This document shows, piece after piece, positions 36,776 to 47,424 of a DNA stretch of 64,000 bases. Position 1 is the stretch's first letter. Each line of letters begins with the position of its first letter. This stretch comes from Notamacropus eugenii (Eukaryota; Chordata; Mammalia; Diprotodontia; Macropodidae). Where the stretch lies: positions 332,648,651 through 332,712,650 of the forward strand of contig NC_092874.1 in NCBI RefSeq assembly GCF_028372415.1, read 5' to 3'. The notes beneath the pieces are model-generated. The model searched no databases. It was given only the letters and a program-made list of their open reading frames with translations, and was not told where the DNA came from. Made by a program: the position numbers and the translations under genes.

Positions 36776-38480
36776 TCAACAAATATTTCTTAAGCACCTA
36801 CTAAGTGTCAAGCACTGCGCTAAGTAAGCTCTGAGGATACAAAAAGGGGAAAAGACAGTCCCTGCCCCTCAAGGAGCTTGTAATTTAATTGGGGAGACAA
36901 TAAACAAATACTTATAATCAAGCTGTCTACAAGATAAACAGGAAATAACAGGGAAGGCACTAGAATTAAGAGAGCACTATTGATTGATTGATTGATTAAG
37001 AAAGGCTTTCTAGAAGAAATCAAGTTGGAGGGACTTTGGAGAGCTAGCAGGGAGATCACTGGGCCGGGGACCCATCTGAATTCACAATGGGTAATATGGA
37101 GAAGGGCAAGAAGATCTTCGTCCAGAAGTGTGCTCAGTGCCACACTGTCAAGAAGGGGGGCAAGCCCAAGACCAGCCCCAATCTGAACAGACTCTTTGGT
37201 TGAAAGATTGGCCAGTCCCCAGGTTTCTCTTACACAGATGCTAACAAAAACAAAGGTATCACCTGAGGAGAGGACACACTGATGGAATACTTGGAAAACT
37301 CCAAGAAGTATACTCCTGAAACAAAAATTATCTTTGCAGGCATTAAGAAGAAGGAGGAAAGGGTAGATTTTATAGTGTACCTTAAAAAGGCCACCAAATG
37401 GGTAACAATCAGTCTGCTGCCTTATTTATTATGAAAAGGAGATGTCTCTCTTGAGATTTCTTTTCTTTTTTTATATGCATCATAACAACCCTGTTCAAAT
37501 TGTTTTCATCAGCCAGAGAATTTTGATCATGAATTGCAGTTTTAAAAATTTTGTTCAGCAGTCCTCATAAAGGAATGGTTATAACTGCAGCCACAACCAA
37601 GCTATCATACTTTTCTGTTTCTTTTAAAAGATTTGATTAGGGACTTTTTTTTCTTTGAGTCAAAGGCAATGTGCTACACCTCTGTCTTGGAAAGTTTTGA
37701 TTAAATCTGGTTTCTTTTACTAAACAGTGAGGAAAACCTACTTGAAACTTTTATAAGACTTTTACCTGAAGTATGTTTGGGGGTGGGGGTGGGGTTATCT
37801 TCTGGAGAAAGTTGTGTCCCAGCCTGTTTGGATCAACTGCATCAAAACAAACCCCATGCGTTTCCAACTTAAATTCCCTAACCTCCCATGCATAAACAGT
37901 TTAATTACAATAATTTGATTAAATACTGCCTTTAGATGGTTGAAAGGAATTTCCCTGTATTTTCTTGTCTAACAATCCTTAGTAAAGAGCATCCCATCAC
38001 ACCATGTGAGTGATCTTTGAATTGGAACCATGAAGAGAGGCACAGAGGAGTTCAGTTAGAGATAAGGACCTTCTGCTGAGTTGTTTAAGTACCTGTTTTA
38101 AGCTCAGTTGTACCTTAGACTTCACTTTTAAGACTACTGGATGTAAACTTTGCAGACATGCTCTATAATATGTGCATAGTAGGATCAGTACTCACTTGGA
38201 GGGTTCAGTTGTAAAAGATGTACCATTAGTACATCTGGTAAATGATGTGATCATAAGACTTCAGCAATTAAACACTTGTGAATAATATTTTTCCTGAAAA
38301 ATAAAAGGCTTCCTATAGAAGATGGGATTTTAATTGAGAAACCAAAACTGCTGGGAGGTGGAGATGAGGAAGGAGAGTGTTCCAAGAATAGGGAACAGCC
38401 AGAGAAAATGCCCAGAGTTGAGAGGTGGAATATCTTGTTTGTGGTATAGCAATCCATTACTGGATTAAAGAGTACATCAG
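36776..38480 (+). mobile_element. Family A interspersed repeat interrupted by CYCS pseudogene
   Basis: The left half, 36776-37020 (TAAGCACCTACTAAGTGTCA, GACAGTCCCTGCCCCTCAAG), and the right half, 38303-38480 (GAACAGCCAGAGAAAATGCC, GAGTGTTCCAAGAATAGGG), belong to one repeat. The CYCS retrocopy sits between them. Confidence 0.75.
37021..38302 (+). pseudogene. CYCS: Cytochrome c processed pseudogene
   Basis: Intronless copy of somatic cytochrome c mRNA. The coding part, 37087-37405, reads [19 protein letters not shown].., keeping the CAQCH haem-binding motif, with GFSYTDANKNKGIT and [10 protein letters not shown] further on. It is broken by two in-frame TGA codons: one for Arg in LFGRK (about 37201) and one for Trp in GITWGED (about 37264). 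There is also a 1-bp shift near the end. A 3' UTR of about 0.9 kb follows, ending with GAAAAATAAAA. An imperfect duplication (AAAGGCTTTCTAGAAGAAAT at 37001-37020 and AAAAGGCTTCCTATAGAAGA from 38303) marks an L1-type insertion. No function is expected. Confidence 0.93.
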
Positions 38481-39039
38481 CTTCAAGTCAATCATCTCAA
38501 AAGTAGAACATTTTGTCTGTAATGGCAGCGATTTTTACAGACTGAGAACACTTTTCTTGATCTCAATATTATGTCTTTTAATTATGAGAAAACCATTGAT
38601 AGCTTCACTCTGGTAGACAACTCTCCCAGAGGGTTAATACTCTTCTTAGATTATAAGTGATCCTAAGACAGATCACGTTATTATTTTTCTTGAGATGATC
38701 ATCCTTTATCTAATAGCCCTGACCAATCTTGATCTCTGTACAGCAGTGTAGTAGTAGTAGTGGGTTGTCCTTCTGACCTGCCCAGGCCATAAAGAGAGAA
38801 TTCCATAAAGAAAGGATACCAACCTCCCATGTGCAAGACTCAGTGGATTTGGTGAAGGGGCTTCTTGATATGCCAGTGGCTTCTGGTACCCAAGGACAGG
38901 GATTTCATCTTGTCATCTCTTTCTCCTTCCTCCTGCTTCTGGGTACATAGTGGTTAAACATAGAGGTACATTCAGGTTAAACAGGAAGTGTACTCAGGAA
39001 CAACAGAACAGGTTTTCAACCTGAAGGTATTTAACTAGA
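38481..39039. other. Intergenic sequence, nothing recognised
   Basis: A short (GTA)n run lies near 38748; there is no gene or securely named repeat. Confidence 0.5.
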
Positions 39040-39588
39040 TGGGCTGTATGATGTGTTCCAGGAGGACTAGGACCTCTGGTGTGAGGGCTTACTGAGCCCT
39101 TCCAGGGCTGCTCACCCACCTTTAGGGTCCACCTTCACCCAGTTCTCATCTGTGACTCCAAGAAGCTAAAATAGCATGCACAGCAGCCACATCCTTGTAA
39201 AACTGTATTAGCAGATGGGCAAAACAGGGTTATGGGTAACCTATGGGTCTCAAGTCTGTTGGTGAGTAGTGAAGACCTCCTCCCAGTGGAATGGGTGGAT
39301 GAGGACAATTTGTTCCAACAGTCATGAAGGCAGCAGAAGCAAGCAAGGGTTGTGGAGGTCTTAGAGCTTGTTCAGACATCAAAAACTCCAAGGTAATCCA
39401 TTATATCCCAGGCCATTGCCAGCTGTCCTGACTTTTGTCTTGCCCCTGGACTTCAAAAACTCAGGAAGAATGAGTCTGAGGACTTTGTGCATCTTTGTCT
39501 CCCTTAAATCCAATTCATGCAAGAGTCAAGACATCACCCCATGATGTCATTGGTCCTCTTCTAAAATGAAGGATAAACAGTATTTAAC
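39040..39588 (+). mobile_element. Non-autonomous LINE-tailed repeat (Mar1-like tail)
   Basis: Long dispersed repeat I recognise by CAGCAGCCACATCCTTGTAA, CCAGGCCATTGCCAGCTGTC and ACTTTTGTCTTGCCCCTGGA. It ends in the shared tail GATGTCATTGGTCCTCTTCT and AAATGAAGGATAAACAG. The left boundary is approximate. Confidence 0.65.
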
Positions 39589-39595
39589 TAGGTAA

Positions 39596-39782
39596 AATGA
39601 TGGAGGGCATTTCCAGTCATCCGGTTGTGATATCTGGCCACTGGACCCATATGGCTCCAGAGAAGAAAGTGTGGTTGGTGACCTTGCACAAGCCTCCCTC
39701 ACTCAAATCCAATTCCCTTGCAAGTCATGGTGTCATTTTCCTGATGTCATGGTCCTCTCCAAAGAACAAACAACTACAAGAG
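39596..39782 (+). mobile_element. Mar1-type SINE
   Basis: CTGGCCACTGGACCCATATG, CTTGCACAAGCCTCCCTCAC and the tail CTGATGTCATGGTCCTCTCC. It directly follows the longer relative at 39040-39588. Confidence 0.75.
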
Positions 39783-39934
39783 ATACAATGAGAGGATTTT
39801 TGATTTTTTAGATTTTTTTCTTTTCTTTGAAGATTTTAATTTATCTTTTGTTTCTCTATCATTTATGTTTACCTATATGTACCTCTATCCGCCTCCTTCC
39901 AGAGAGTCAGTCTTTATAAGAGAATAAAGAAGAT

Positions 39935-42693
39935 GGGGGGAGGAGCCAAGATGGCAGAGTAGAAAGATTCACATATGCTAGCTCCAAACCCACAGCCCAT
40001 ATAATATCTGTAAAGAAGAACTCCCAACAAATTCTGGAGCAGCAGAAGCCACAGAACAATGGAGCAGATGAGATTTCTGTTCCAGAGAGCCCTGAAAACC
40101 TGACACAAAAGGTCCATCATGCACCGGACCCAGAGCAGAGCCCAGCTCTGCCTTGGCCGTGTGGCACTGAGAGGAGCAGACACGAACAGGCTTCAGGGAC
40201 AGAATCTCCAGCAACACTGCAGGTCCCTCCACCCACAGGTGACAAGGGTCAGTGAGAGGGTCTCTTTGGCTGGTCGAGAGGGGAGTGGGGTGTCCCTGTG
40301 GCTTGGGCCCCCTCAGGAGGCAGCAGCGGGGGAAGCAGTGGACAGGGGCTCCCCAAGCAGGCAGGAGCTCGGATCCATTGTTGAAGGTCTCTGCATAAAC
40401 CCCCTGAGGGAACTGAGCCCTGCGTGGTGGCCATGCCCCCACCTGAGCACCTGAACTTAATCTCACACTGAATAGCAGCCCCGATCCTGCCGAAAGCCCT
40501 GAGGCTGGGGAGCAACATTTGAATCTCAGACCCCAAGCACTGGCTGGGCAGATCTGGAGGCATGGTGGGGGTGGAAAGAAAACTCAGAAGGCAAGTCACT
40601 GGCTGGGAAAATGCCCAGAAAAGGGGAAAAAAATAAGACTATAGAAGGTTACTTTCTTGGTGAACAGATAATTCCTCTCTTCCTTTCTGATGAGGAAGAA
40701 CAATGCTTACCATCAGGGAAAGACACAGAAGTCAAGGCTTCTGTATCCCACACATCCAAAATAAATATACCATGGGCTCAGGCCGTGGAAGAGCTCAAAA
40801 AGGATTTTGAAAATCAAGTTAGAGAGGTGGAGGAAAAACTGAGAAGAGAAATGAGAGAGATGAAAGAAAAGTATGAGAAGCAGGTCAACACCTTGCTAAA
40901 GGAGACCCAAAAAAATGCTGAAGAAAATAACACCTTGAAAAATAGGCTACCTCAATTGGAAAAAGAGGGTCAAAAAGCCAATGAGGAGAAGAATGCTTTC
41001 AAAAGCAGGATCAGCCAAATGGAAAAGGAGATTCAAAAGCTCACTGAAGAAAATAGTTCTTTCAAAATTAGAATGGAACAGATGGAGGCTAATGACTTTA
41101 TGAGAAACCAAGAAATCATAAAACAAAACCAAAAGAATGAAAAAATGGAAGATAATGTGAAATATCTCATTGGAAAAACAACTGACCTGGAAAATAGATC
41201 CAGGAGAGACCATTTAAAAATTATGGGACTACCTGAAAGCCATGATCAAAAAAAGAGCCTAGACATCATCTTTCATGAAATTATCAAGGAAAACTGCCCT
41301 GAGATTCTAGAACCAGAGGGCAAAATAAGTATTCAAGGAATCCATAGATCACCACCTGAAAGAGATCCAAAAAGAGAAACTGCTAGGAACGTTGTGGCCA
41401 AACTCGAGAGTTCACTGGTCAAGGAGAAAATATTGCAAGCAGCTAGAAAGAAACAATTCAAGTACTGTGGAAATACAATCAGGATAACACAAGATCTAGC
41501 AGCTTCCACATTAAGGGATCGAAGGGCGTGGAATAGGATATTCCAGAAGTCAAAGGAACTAGGACTAAAACCAAGAATCACCCATCCAGCAAAACTGAGT
41601 ATAATACTTCAGGGGGAAAAGATGGTCTTTCAATGAAATTGGGGACTTTCAAGCATTTTTGATGAAAAGACCAGAGCTGAAAAGAAAATTTGACTTTCAA
41701 ACACAAGAATGAAGAGAAGTATGAAAAGGTAAACAGCAAAGAGAAGTCACAAGGGACTTACTAAAGTTGAACTGTTTACATTCCTACACGGAAAGAAAAT
41801 ATTTGTAACTCTTGAAAATTTTCAGTATCTGAGTAGTTGGTGGGATTACACACACATGCACACACACACACATGCACATGCACACACACAGAGACAGAGA
41901 GCACAGAGTGAATTGAATAGGATGGGATCATATCTTAAAAAAAATGAAATTGAGGGGTGAGAGAGAAATATATTGGGAGGAGAAAGGGAGAAATGGAATG
42001 GGGCAAATTATCTCTCATAAAAGAGGCAAGCAAAAGACTTTTTAGTGGAGGGAAAAAGATGGGAGGTGAGAGAAAAACATGAAGTTTACTCTCATCACAT
42101 TCCACTAAAGGAAGGAATAAAATACACACACATTTTGATATGAAAACCTATCTTACAATACAGGAAAGTGGGGGAGAAGGGGATAAGCTAGGTGGGGGGG
42201 GATGATGGAAGGGAGGGCATGGGGAGGAGGGAGCAATTTGAAGTCAACACTCTTGGGGAGGGACAGGATCAAAAGAGAGAATCGAAGCAGTTAGTCTTAC
42301 ACAACACGACTATTATGGAAGTCATTTGCAAAACCACACAGATATGGTCTGTATTGAATTGCTTGCCTTCCAAAAGGAATGGATGGGGAGGGAGGGATGA
42401 AGAGAAGTTGGAACTCAAAAGTTTTAGGATCACCTGTTGAGTACTGTTCTCACTACTAGGAAATAAGAAATATAAGTAAAGGGGTATAGAAAGTTATCTG
42501 GCCCTACAGGACAAAAGAGAAGATGGGAACAAGGGAAGGGAGGGATGATAGAAGAGAGGGCAGATTGGTGATAGGGGCAATTAGAATGCTCGATGTTTTG
42601 GGGTGGGGGGAGGGGACAAATGGGGAGAAAATTTGGAACCCAAAATCTTGTGAAAATGAATGTTAAAAGTTAAATAAATTAATAAAAAGAAAA
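39935..42693 (+). mobile_element. Full-length HAL1 (half-L1) retrotransposon with intact ORF1
   Basis: Begins with the L1-type GGAGGAGCCAAGATGGCAGA leader. The 5' UTR (about 675 bp) is followed by an uninterrupted ORF1 and then about 1.05 kb of purine-rich 3' UTR with GGGGTGGGGGGAGGGGAC, and an A-rich tail (TTAAATAAATTAATAAAAAG). There is no ORF2 start, reverse transcriptase or endonuclease sequence anywhere between ORF1 and the tail. ORF1-only elements of this kind are known as HAL1 and have been described in opossum. The flanks carry AAAGAAGAT at 39926-39934 and 42694-42702, a 9-bp duplication, so the whole unit inserted as one piece. Movement would need L1 ORF2 protein supplied in trans (inference). 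Confidence 0.85.
40611..41636 (+). CDS. HAL1/L1 ORF1 protein, 341 aa, undamaged
   Basis: RNA-binding chaperone that coats L1-type RNA as a trimer in the cytoplasm (family knowledge). The N-terminus MPRKGEKNKTIEGYFLGEQ is followed by a heptad-rich coiled coil at about 56-190, an RRM-like domain from about 192 (NRSRRDHLKIMGLPES, matching the L1 NRSRR.NLRI.G.PE pattern), and a basic C-terminal domain (about 286-341) with LRDRRAWNRIFQ. The length is close to human ORF1p (338). No stop or frameshift is seen over 341 codons, unlike the surrounding decayed LINE copies, so the insertion is young or the frame has been spared by chance. Whether it is expressed is unknown. Confidence 0.88.
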   Translation: MPRKGEKNKTIEGYFLGEQIIPLFLSDEEEQCLPSGKDTEVKASVSHTSKINIPWAQAVEELKKDFENQVREVEEKLRREMREMKEKYEKQVNTLLKETQKNAEENNTLKNRLPQLEKEGQKANEEKNAFKSRISQMEKEIQKLTEENSSFKIRMEQMEANDFMRNQEIIKQNQKNEKMEDNVKYLIGKTTDLENRSRRDHLKIMGLPESHDQKKSLDIIFHEIIKENCPEILEPEGKISIQGIHRSPPERDPKRETARNVVAKLESSLVKEKILQAARKKQFKYCGNTIRITQDLAASTLRDRRAWNRIFQKSKELGLKPRITHPAKLSIILQGEKMVFQ

Positions 42694-42717
42694 AAAGAAG
42701 ATAAAAAATATTTCAGC

Positions 42718-44418
42718 CATACCAATCAAATTATCAGACAATTATTTTCTAGAACTGGAAAATATAATATCAAAATTCATCTGGAAGAACAAGAGGTCCA
42801 GAATATCAAGGGGACTAATGAAAAGAAATGCTAGCGCGACCAGATCTCAAATTGTATTATAAAGCAGCAATTATCAAAACCACTTGGTACTGGCTAAGAA
42901 ACAGAAAGATAGACAAGGGGAATGGGCTAGGTACTCAAGACACAGTAGGCAATGATTACAGCCATCTACTGTTTGATAAACCCAAGGACCCCAGCTTCTA
43001 GGATAAGAACTCACTGTTCGACAAAAATTGCTGGGAGAACTGGATAACAGTGTGGCAGAAGTTAGGCATAGACCAATGCCTGACACCTTGCACAAGAATA
43101 AAGTCCAAATGGCTACATGATCTAGGTATAAAGATTGATACTATGGACAAATTGGTGGAGGAAGGAATAGTGTATTTATCAGAATTATGAAGAAGGTAAG
43201 AATTTTTGACTAAAGAAGAGACAGAAATCATTATGAAGTGCAAGATGAATAATTTTGATTACATTAAACTGAAAAGTTTTTGCATAACCAAACCCAATGC
43301 AAATCAGAAGGATGCAAAAAACTGAGAAAAATTTTTGCAGCTAGTGTCTGTGATAAAGGCCTCATTTCTAGACTATATAGAGAACTGAGTCAAATGTAGA
43401 AGAGTACAAGTCATTCCCCAATTGATAAATGGTCAAAGGATATGAACATGAAGTTTTCAGAGGAAGGAATTAAAACTATCTATAGTTATATGAAAAAATG
43501 CTCTAAATCACTATTGATTAGAGAGATGCAAATCAAAACAACTCTGAGGTACCACATCACACCTATCAGATTGGCAAACATGACAGAATAGGAGGATGAT
43601 AAATGTTGGAGAGGATGTGGGAGAGTTGGAACACTAATTCATTGTCGGTGGAGCTGTGAGCTGATCCAACCATTCTGGAGGGCAGTTTGGAACTATGCCC
43701 AAAGGGCTATGAAAATATGCATACCCTTTGACCCAACAATATCACTTCTAGGACTGTATCCCCAAGAGATCATAAAAATGGGAAAGGGTTCCACATGTAC
43801 AAAAATATTTATAGCAGCTCTTGTTGAGGTGGCCAAGAATTGGGAATTGAGGGGGTGCCCTTCAATTAAGGAATGGCTGCATAAGTGATGGTATATGAAT
43901 GTAATGGAATATTATTGTGCTATAAGAAATGATGATCAGGAAGACTTCAGAGAGACCTGGACTTATACGATCTGATGCTGAATGAAAGGAGTAGAACCAG
44001 GAGAACTTTGTGCACAGCAACAACCACAGTGTATGAGAGTTTTTTCTGGTAGACTTGGAACTTCATTGCAGTGCAAGGACTTAAAAAATTCCCAATGGTC
44101 TTTCAAGGCAAAATGCCTTCCACATCCAGAGAAAGAACTACAGAATTTAATTGCAGAATGTAGAAGATCATTTTCTTTAGTATTATGTTTTGGTTTGTTA
44201 TATGATTTCTCCCATTCATTTCAATTCTTCTATGCAGCACAACTGTGGTGAAAATGTATTTAATAGGAATGTATGTGTAGAACCTATATAAAACTGTATG
44301 CTGCCTCAGGGAGGGAGGGGGACGGTAGGGGAGATGGACGGGAAAAAGAAATCTAAGTTATATGGTAGCGATTGTGGAACACTGAAAATAAATAAATTTA
44401 ATAAAAAATTAAAAAAAT
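42718..44418 (+). mobile_element. 5'-truncated L1: ORF2 C-terminal part and 3' UTR
   Basis: Contains the ORF2 C-terminal region (FIWKNKRSRIS near 42775, HSPIDKWSKDMN near 43413, FWRAVWNYAQRA near 43670), then a 3' UTR with GGGAGGGAGGGGGACGG and an A-rich tail with AATAAATAAATTTAATAAAA. Several stops and shifts are present. Flanked by a perfect 14-bp duplication AAAAATATTTCAGC at 42704-42717 and 44419-44432. It landed 11 bp past the end of the HAL1, so it is a separate event and not the missing ORF2 of that element. Confidence 0.9.
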
Positions 44419-44579
44419 AAAAATATTTCAGCAAAACTGAACAAGTAATCAACAAGTAAGCCAACTCTAAACATAGTATTCAGTGTTCCATATCCCTAGT
44501 CCCACCCTAATCTGCACAGAAAGGAAAGATTTGACTGAATCCAACTTCATAGAACAGATTTCTCAGATTTCTCTTTGGA

Positions 44580-44910
44580 GCCAGGCTTACTCGTTATAAA
44601 TTTCATATTGTTCAGTTTAATGTGTCTTCTTTTTCTTTTTTTAATATACATTGCTGTAGTGATTGTGTATATTGGGGTTTTTTGGGGGGGGTGGTTCTGC
44701 TTACTTTCCTTCGCATCAGTTCATATCTTCCCATGCTTCTATGAATTCATCATCTCTTAGAGCGTTTATTGAATGAATTTAAAAGTATTTATTTAGTACT
44801 TGCTAAATACATACATTGCCAAGCATTGTTCTAAGTGATGGAGATTTAAACAGAAAAAAGCAAAACAGTGTCTGAAGTAGCTCACTCTCTTTTATTAAGA
44901 AAGACAACGT
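44580..44910 (-). mobile_element. Antisense L1 3' scrap and family A fragment
   Basis: About 44580-44765 shows TTCTGCTTACTTTCCTTCGC and CATATCTTCCCATGCTTCTA, the antisense L1 3' order. About 44768-44910 shows AGCATTGTTCTAAGTGATGG, the start of family A, on the + strand. Both are old. Confidence 0.55.
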
Positions 44911-44919
44911 ATAATAGAA

Positions 44920-45647
44920 TATTGGAGGGTTCAGTTGTAAAAGATGTACCATTAGTACATGCCAGGCCTAGAGGCCTGAGGGCTACCCGAGTCTTCTTAC
45001 CTGTATCCCGAGGTCTTCGGTTGGCCAAACCGGATGCTCGTATGAGAGAAAGGACGTTCCAGAGTCGAACAAGGGTTGAGCTTTATTTCAGGGTCTAGTT
45101 ACAAGTGCAGGGGAATTCTTCCTTAGGAGGGAGCGAAGAATCTCCCAAGGAGGCAAAGATCTTACAATAAGAGATTGGAAGTAGAAGTATAAGTGGGGAG
45201 AGAGGGGGAGGGGAGAGAAGAGAGAGGAAAAGCAGAGCCTTGTTGTCCTCACTGCTCCGCGCCCCTCCGCCCAAGAGAACTTTCAGGCTTTCCTGATCCT
45301 ACTTAAACCCTCCAGCAGCATAGTTTGCATCTGAATACCGTGCTGTTAGATAACAATAGTGTGCCCAGATCCGGGACAATCTCGAGGGCGGGGAGAGCTC
45401 TCTCCCATCATGTTTCTCACGGGAAGAGGCGGAAATACACGAGATAGCTCGGTTCACCTCCATTCCCAGTCGTTTCCTGGGGGGTCTCGTGAGAACTCTA
45501 AGATTTAGAAGTTCCCACCTTTACCCACCCAAGACTGTCCACCTGGAATTGAGCTTCCATCCCCAACAAGTACATGTGGTAAATGATGTGATCATAAGAC
45601 TTCAGCAATTAAACACTTGTGAATAATACTTTTCTTGAAAAATAGAC
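44920..45647 (+). pseudogene. CYCS: 5'-truncated CYCS 3'-UTR retrocopy, split by an LTR
   Basis: The outer pieces 44920-44959 and 45569-45647 match, in order, the last ~110 bp of the CYCS pseudogene 3' UTR at 38193-38302 (GGGTTCAGTTGTAAAAGATG, GATGTGATCATAAGACTTCA, ACACTTGTGAATAATA). A 9-bp duplication ATAATAGAA at 44911-44919 and 45648-45656 encloses the retrocopy. No coding part is present. Confidence 0.9.
44960..45568 (-). mobile_element. Solo LTR of an ERVK-like element (fossil), antisense
   Basis: 609-bp LTR, TG..CA ends, on the - strand, with a perfect 6-bp target duplication AGTACA at 44954-44959 and 45569-45574. Six-base duplications are usual for class II (beta/ERVK-type) retroviruses. 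It is the same family as 1564-2077, with an extra purine-rich segment near 45190-45240. No internal retroviral sequence remains, which is the usual result of LTR-LTR recombination. It is younger than the CYCS fragment it interrupts. Confidence 0.9.
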
Positions 45648-45656
45648 ATAATAGAA

Positions 45657-46265
45657 GTTTAACTGCAAGATGGTTGGAAGGGGCCTGGAAGTTCTAAGAG
45701 TGCAGCAACAATGGGCAGATGGCAGGATGCAGACGTCCTTGGGTTGTATAAGTATGTCATGTGACAGTTCATGGGGTAGTTCAGAGCATAGAGACAGGGC
45801 AAATCATAAAGCCTGGTTGTCTTTCATTTCACCAAAAGAAAAAGCACTGGCAACTCTCATCTTATCCAAGCTGTAAGAGCAGACAAATCACCCAAATTGG
45901 TAATATTCCATTATGGGCATGTACCACAGCTTTCTTAACCATTCCCCAATCAATGTGACACTTTCACTTTTACAGTGGAGAAGACTGGAGCCTATAAAGG
46001 AGAAATGATTGGTCGTATAGCAGAGCCAGCATATAAACATAAATCTTCTGGCTCCGGAAATGGAGTTCCTTCCACCACAGCCCACTTGGCCAGCTTCTGA
46101 CTAGTATTTGGCTAATATATCAATCAATTATTCAATCAAGCAAACATTTATTAAATGCCTACTATGTACCAGGCACTGTGCCTGCCTTCAAGGAGCTCAC
46201 AGTCATGACATAAATGCTGAAGATCAAATGAAATAATAATGTATATGAAAAAGTGCTTTGCAAAC
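45657..46265. mobile_element. Old repeat mixture (L1 scrap, MIR, family A)
   Basis: About 45895-45960 resembles an antisense L1 end (GTAATATTCCATTATGGGCA, CCATTCCCCAATCAATG), about 45960-46090 a MIR, and about 46125-46200 the family A start (CCTACTATGTACCAGGCACT). All are short and eroded. Confidence 0.5.
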
Positions 46266-46273
46266 CTGTGTTT

Positions 46274-46307
<34 letters not shown>

Positions 46308-46322
46308 CATATATGTATTTTA
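46266..46322. repeat. (AT)n microsatellite
   Basis: ATATATATATATATGTATAT-type repeat with a few G and C interruptions. Confidence 0.9.
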
Positions 46323-46419
46323 GTTATTATTTTTGCTTCTTACTAATGTTGTATTACGATGGTTTGGTTTGGTTTTGATTTTGGTCATTTCTAAATGTGA
46401 ATTGGAAAGAGGGTTTTCA

Positions 46420-46595
46420 GCCAAAGTAGGTTGAGAGAGGAGGGGCATGGGAAAGGAAAGACAAACTGGGGCCCTAATAAAAGGATTTGCTCTGTGAAGT
46501 TTATATTTAAGTCAAAAGGCTGCCCTTGAAGACCTAGAGGGCCACATTCGGCCTTGAGGCCAAAGGTTCCCCACCCCTTTGTCCAGGCATTATTT
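46420..46595. mobile_element. Half of a fold-back DNA element
   Basis: ATAAAAGGATTTGCTCTGTG, AAGACCTAGAGGGCCACATT and CAAAGGTTCCCCACCCCT match the right arm of the palindromic element at 50958-51158. The left arm is mostly missing. Confidence 0.6.
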
Positions 46596-46624
46596 TTCCT
46601 CAAGGGTCCCATCACAAACAGACC

Positions 46625-46870
46625 TTTAGAGGCAGCTAGGTGGCACAGTGGAGAGAATGTGCTACGTGACTCTGGGCTTTGTAACCACTGTTTGCCTCAG
46701 TTTCCTCATCTGTAAAATGGGGATAATAGCACCTACCTCCCACAGTTGTGAGGATCAAATGAGATGATAATTGTAAAGCACTCAGCACAGTGCCTGGCAC
46801 ATAGAAAATTATATTTGTATATATACATATATTAGCTATTTTTATTATTACTCCCTCGCTAATAATCCTT
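46625..46870 (+). mobile_element. tRNA-derived marsupial SINE
   Basis: GGCAGCTAGGTGGCACAGTG head, a shortened middle, CCTCATCTGTAAAATGGGGA, GTGAGGATCAAATGAGATGA and GCACAGTGCCTGGCACATAG. The best-preserved head of this SINE family in the window. Confidence 0.85.
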
Positions 46871-47424
46871 TATGCTGCTGATTTCCAAAACTGTGCTTTA
46901 TTATTCCCAAAATGTATTCACAGACATAATCTTATTTGATTCTCATAACCTGCTGATACTACTTCTGACATATGTCCTTTAATTGCTCAATGCCTCAGAC
47001 AACTTTCTGAGACCCAGTAAGATGGAAACAGACACCAGTCTGCTTTGGTACGGGGAGTTTCTTCCCTGGGTTCCTTATGAAGGCAAAAACCACAGCCATG
47101 GACAAAACATCAAAAACATTCTTGTGCAGTAATTAGGGTAGATATTATCATGTCCATTTTATAGAGGAAGAAACTGAGGCCTAGAGTTATTAAGTGATCT
47201 ACCCAGTAGTGGAGCTGGAACTAGAATACAAGTCCCCTTGATTCCTGGCCAAGATACTTGCTAAGTTACCATATTGGTTTGCCCTGTGGTCCTCTAGGAC
47301 TCCTACCATTCACTCCCACCATCATCTAAGTTTTAGCTTTTTATTCACCTAGCATTGCCCAAATTCCCTTTCTCCCAACCTAAAATCCCTCTCTAAAATT
47401 GGCTCATGTAACTTCTTGTCAATG
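46871..47424. other. Intergenic sequence with a MIR
   Basis: A MIR lies at about 47110-47260 (CATTTTATAGAGGAAGAAAC, then GTGGAGCTGGAACTAGAATA). Nothing else was recognised. Confidence 0.5.

Noticed and set aside
37087-37405. A second functional cytochrome c gene
   Set aside because: Two in-frame stops, a late shift and a retrocopy structure with flanking duplication show that it is a processed pseudogene.
39978-40599. Antisense open frames over the HAL1 5' UTR
   Set aside because: They are complements of L1-type leader sequence; the copy at 1-252 shows the same spurious peptide.
42718-44418. Missing ORF2 of the element at 39935
   Set aside because: A perfect 14-bp target duplication and the intervening A-rich tail show a separate, 5'-truncated L1 insertion.
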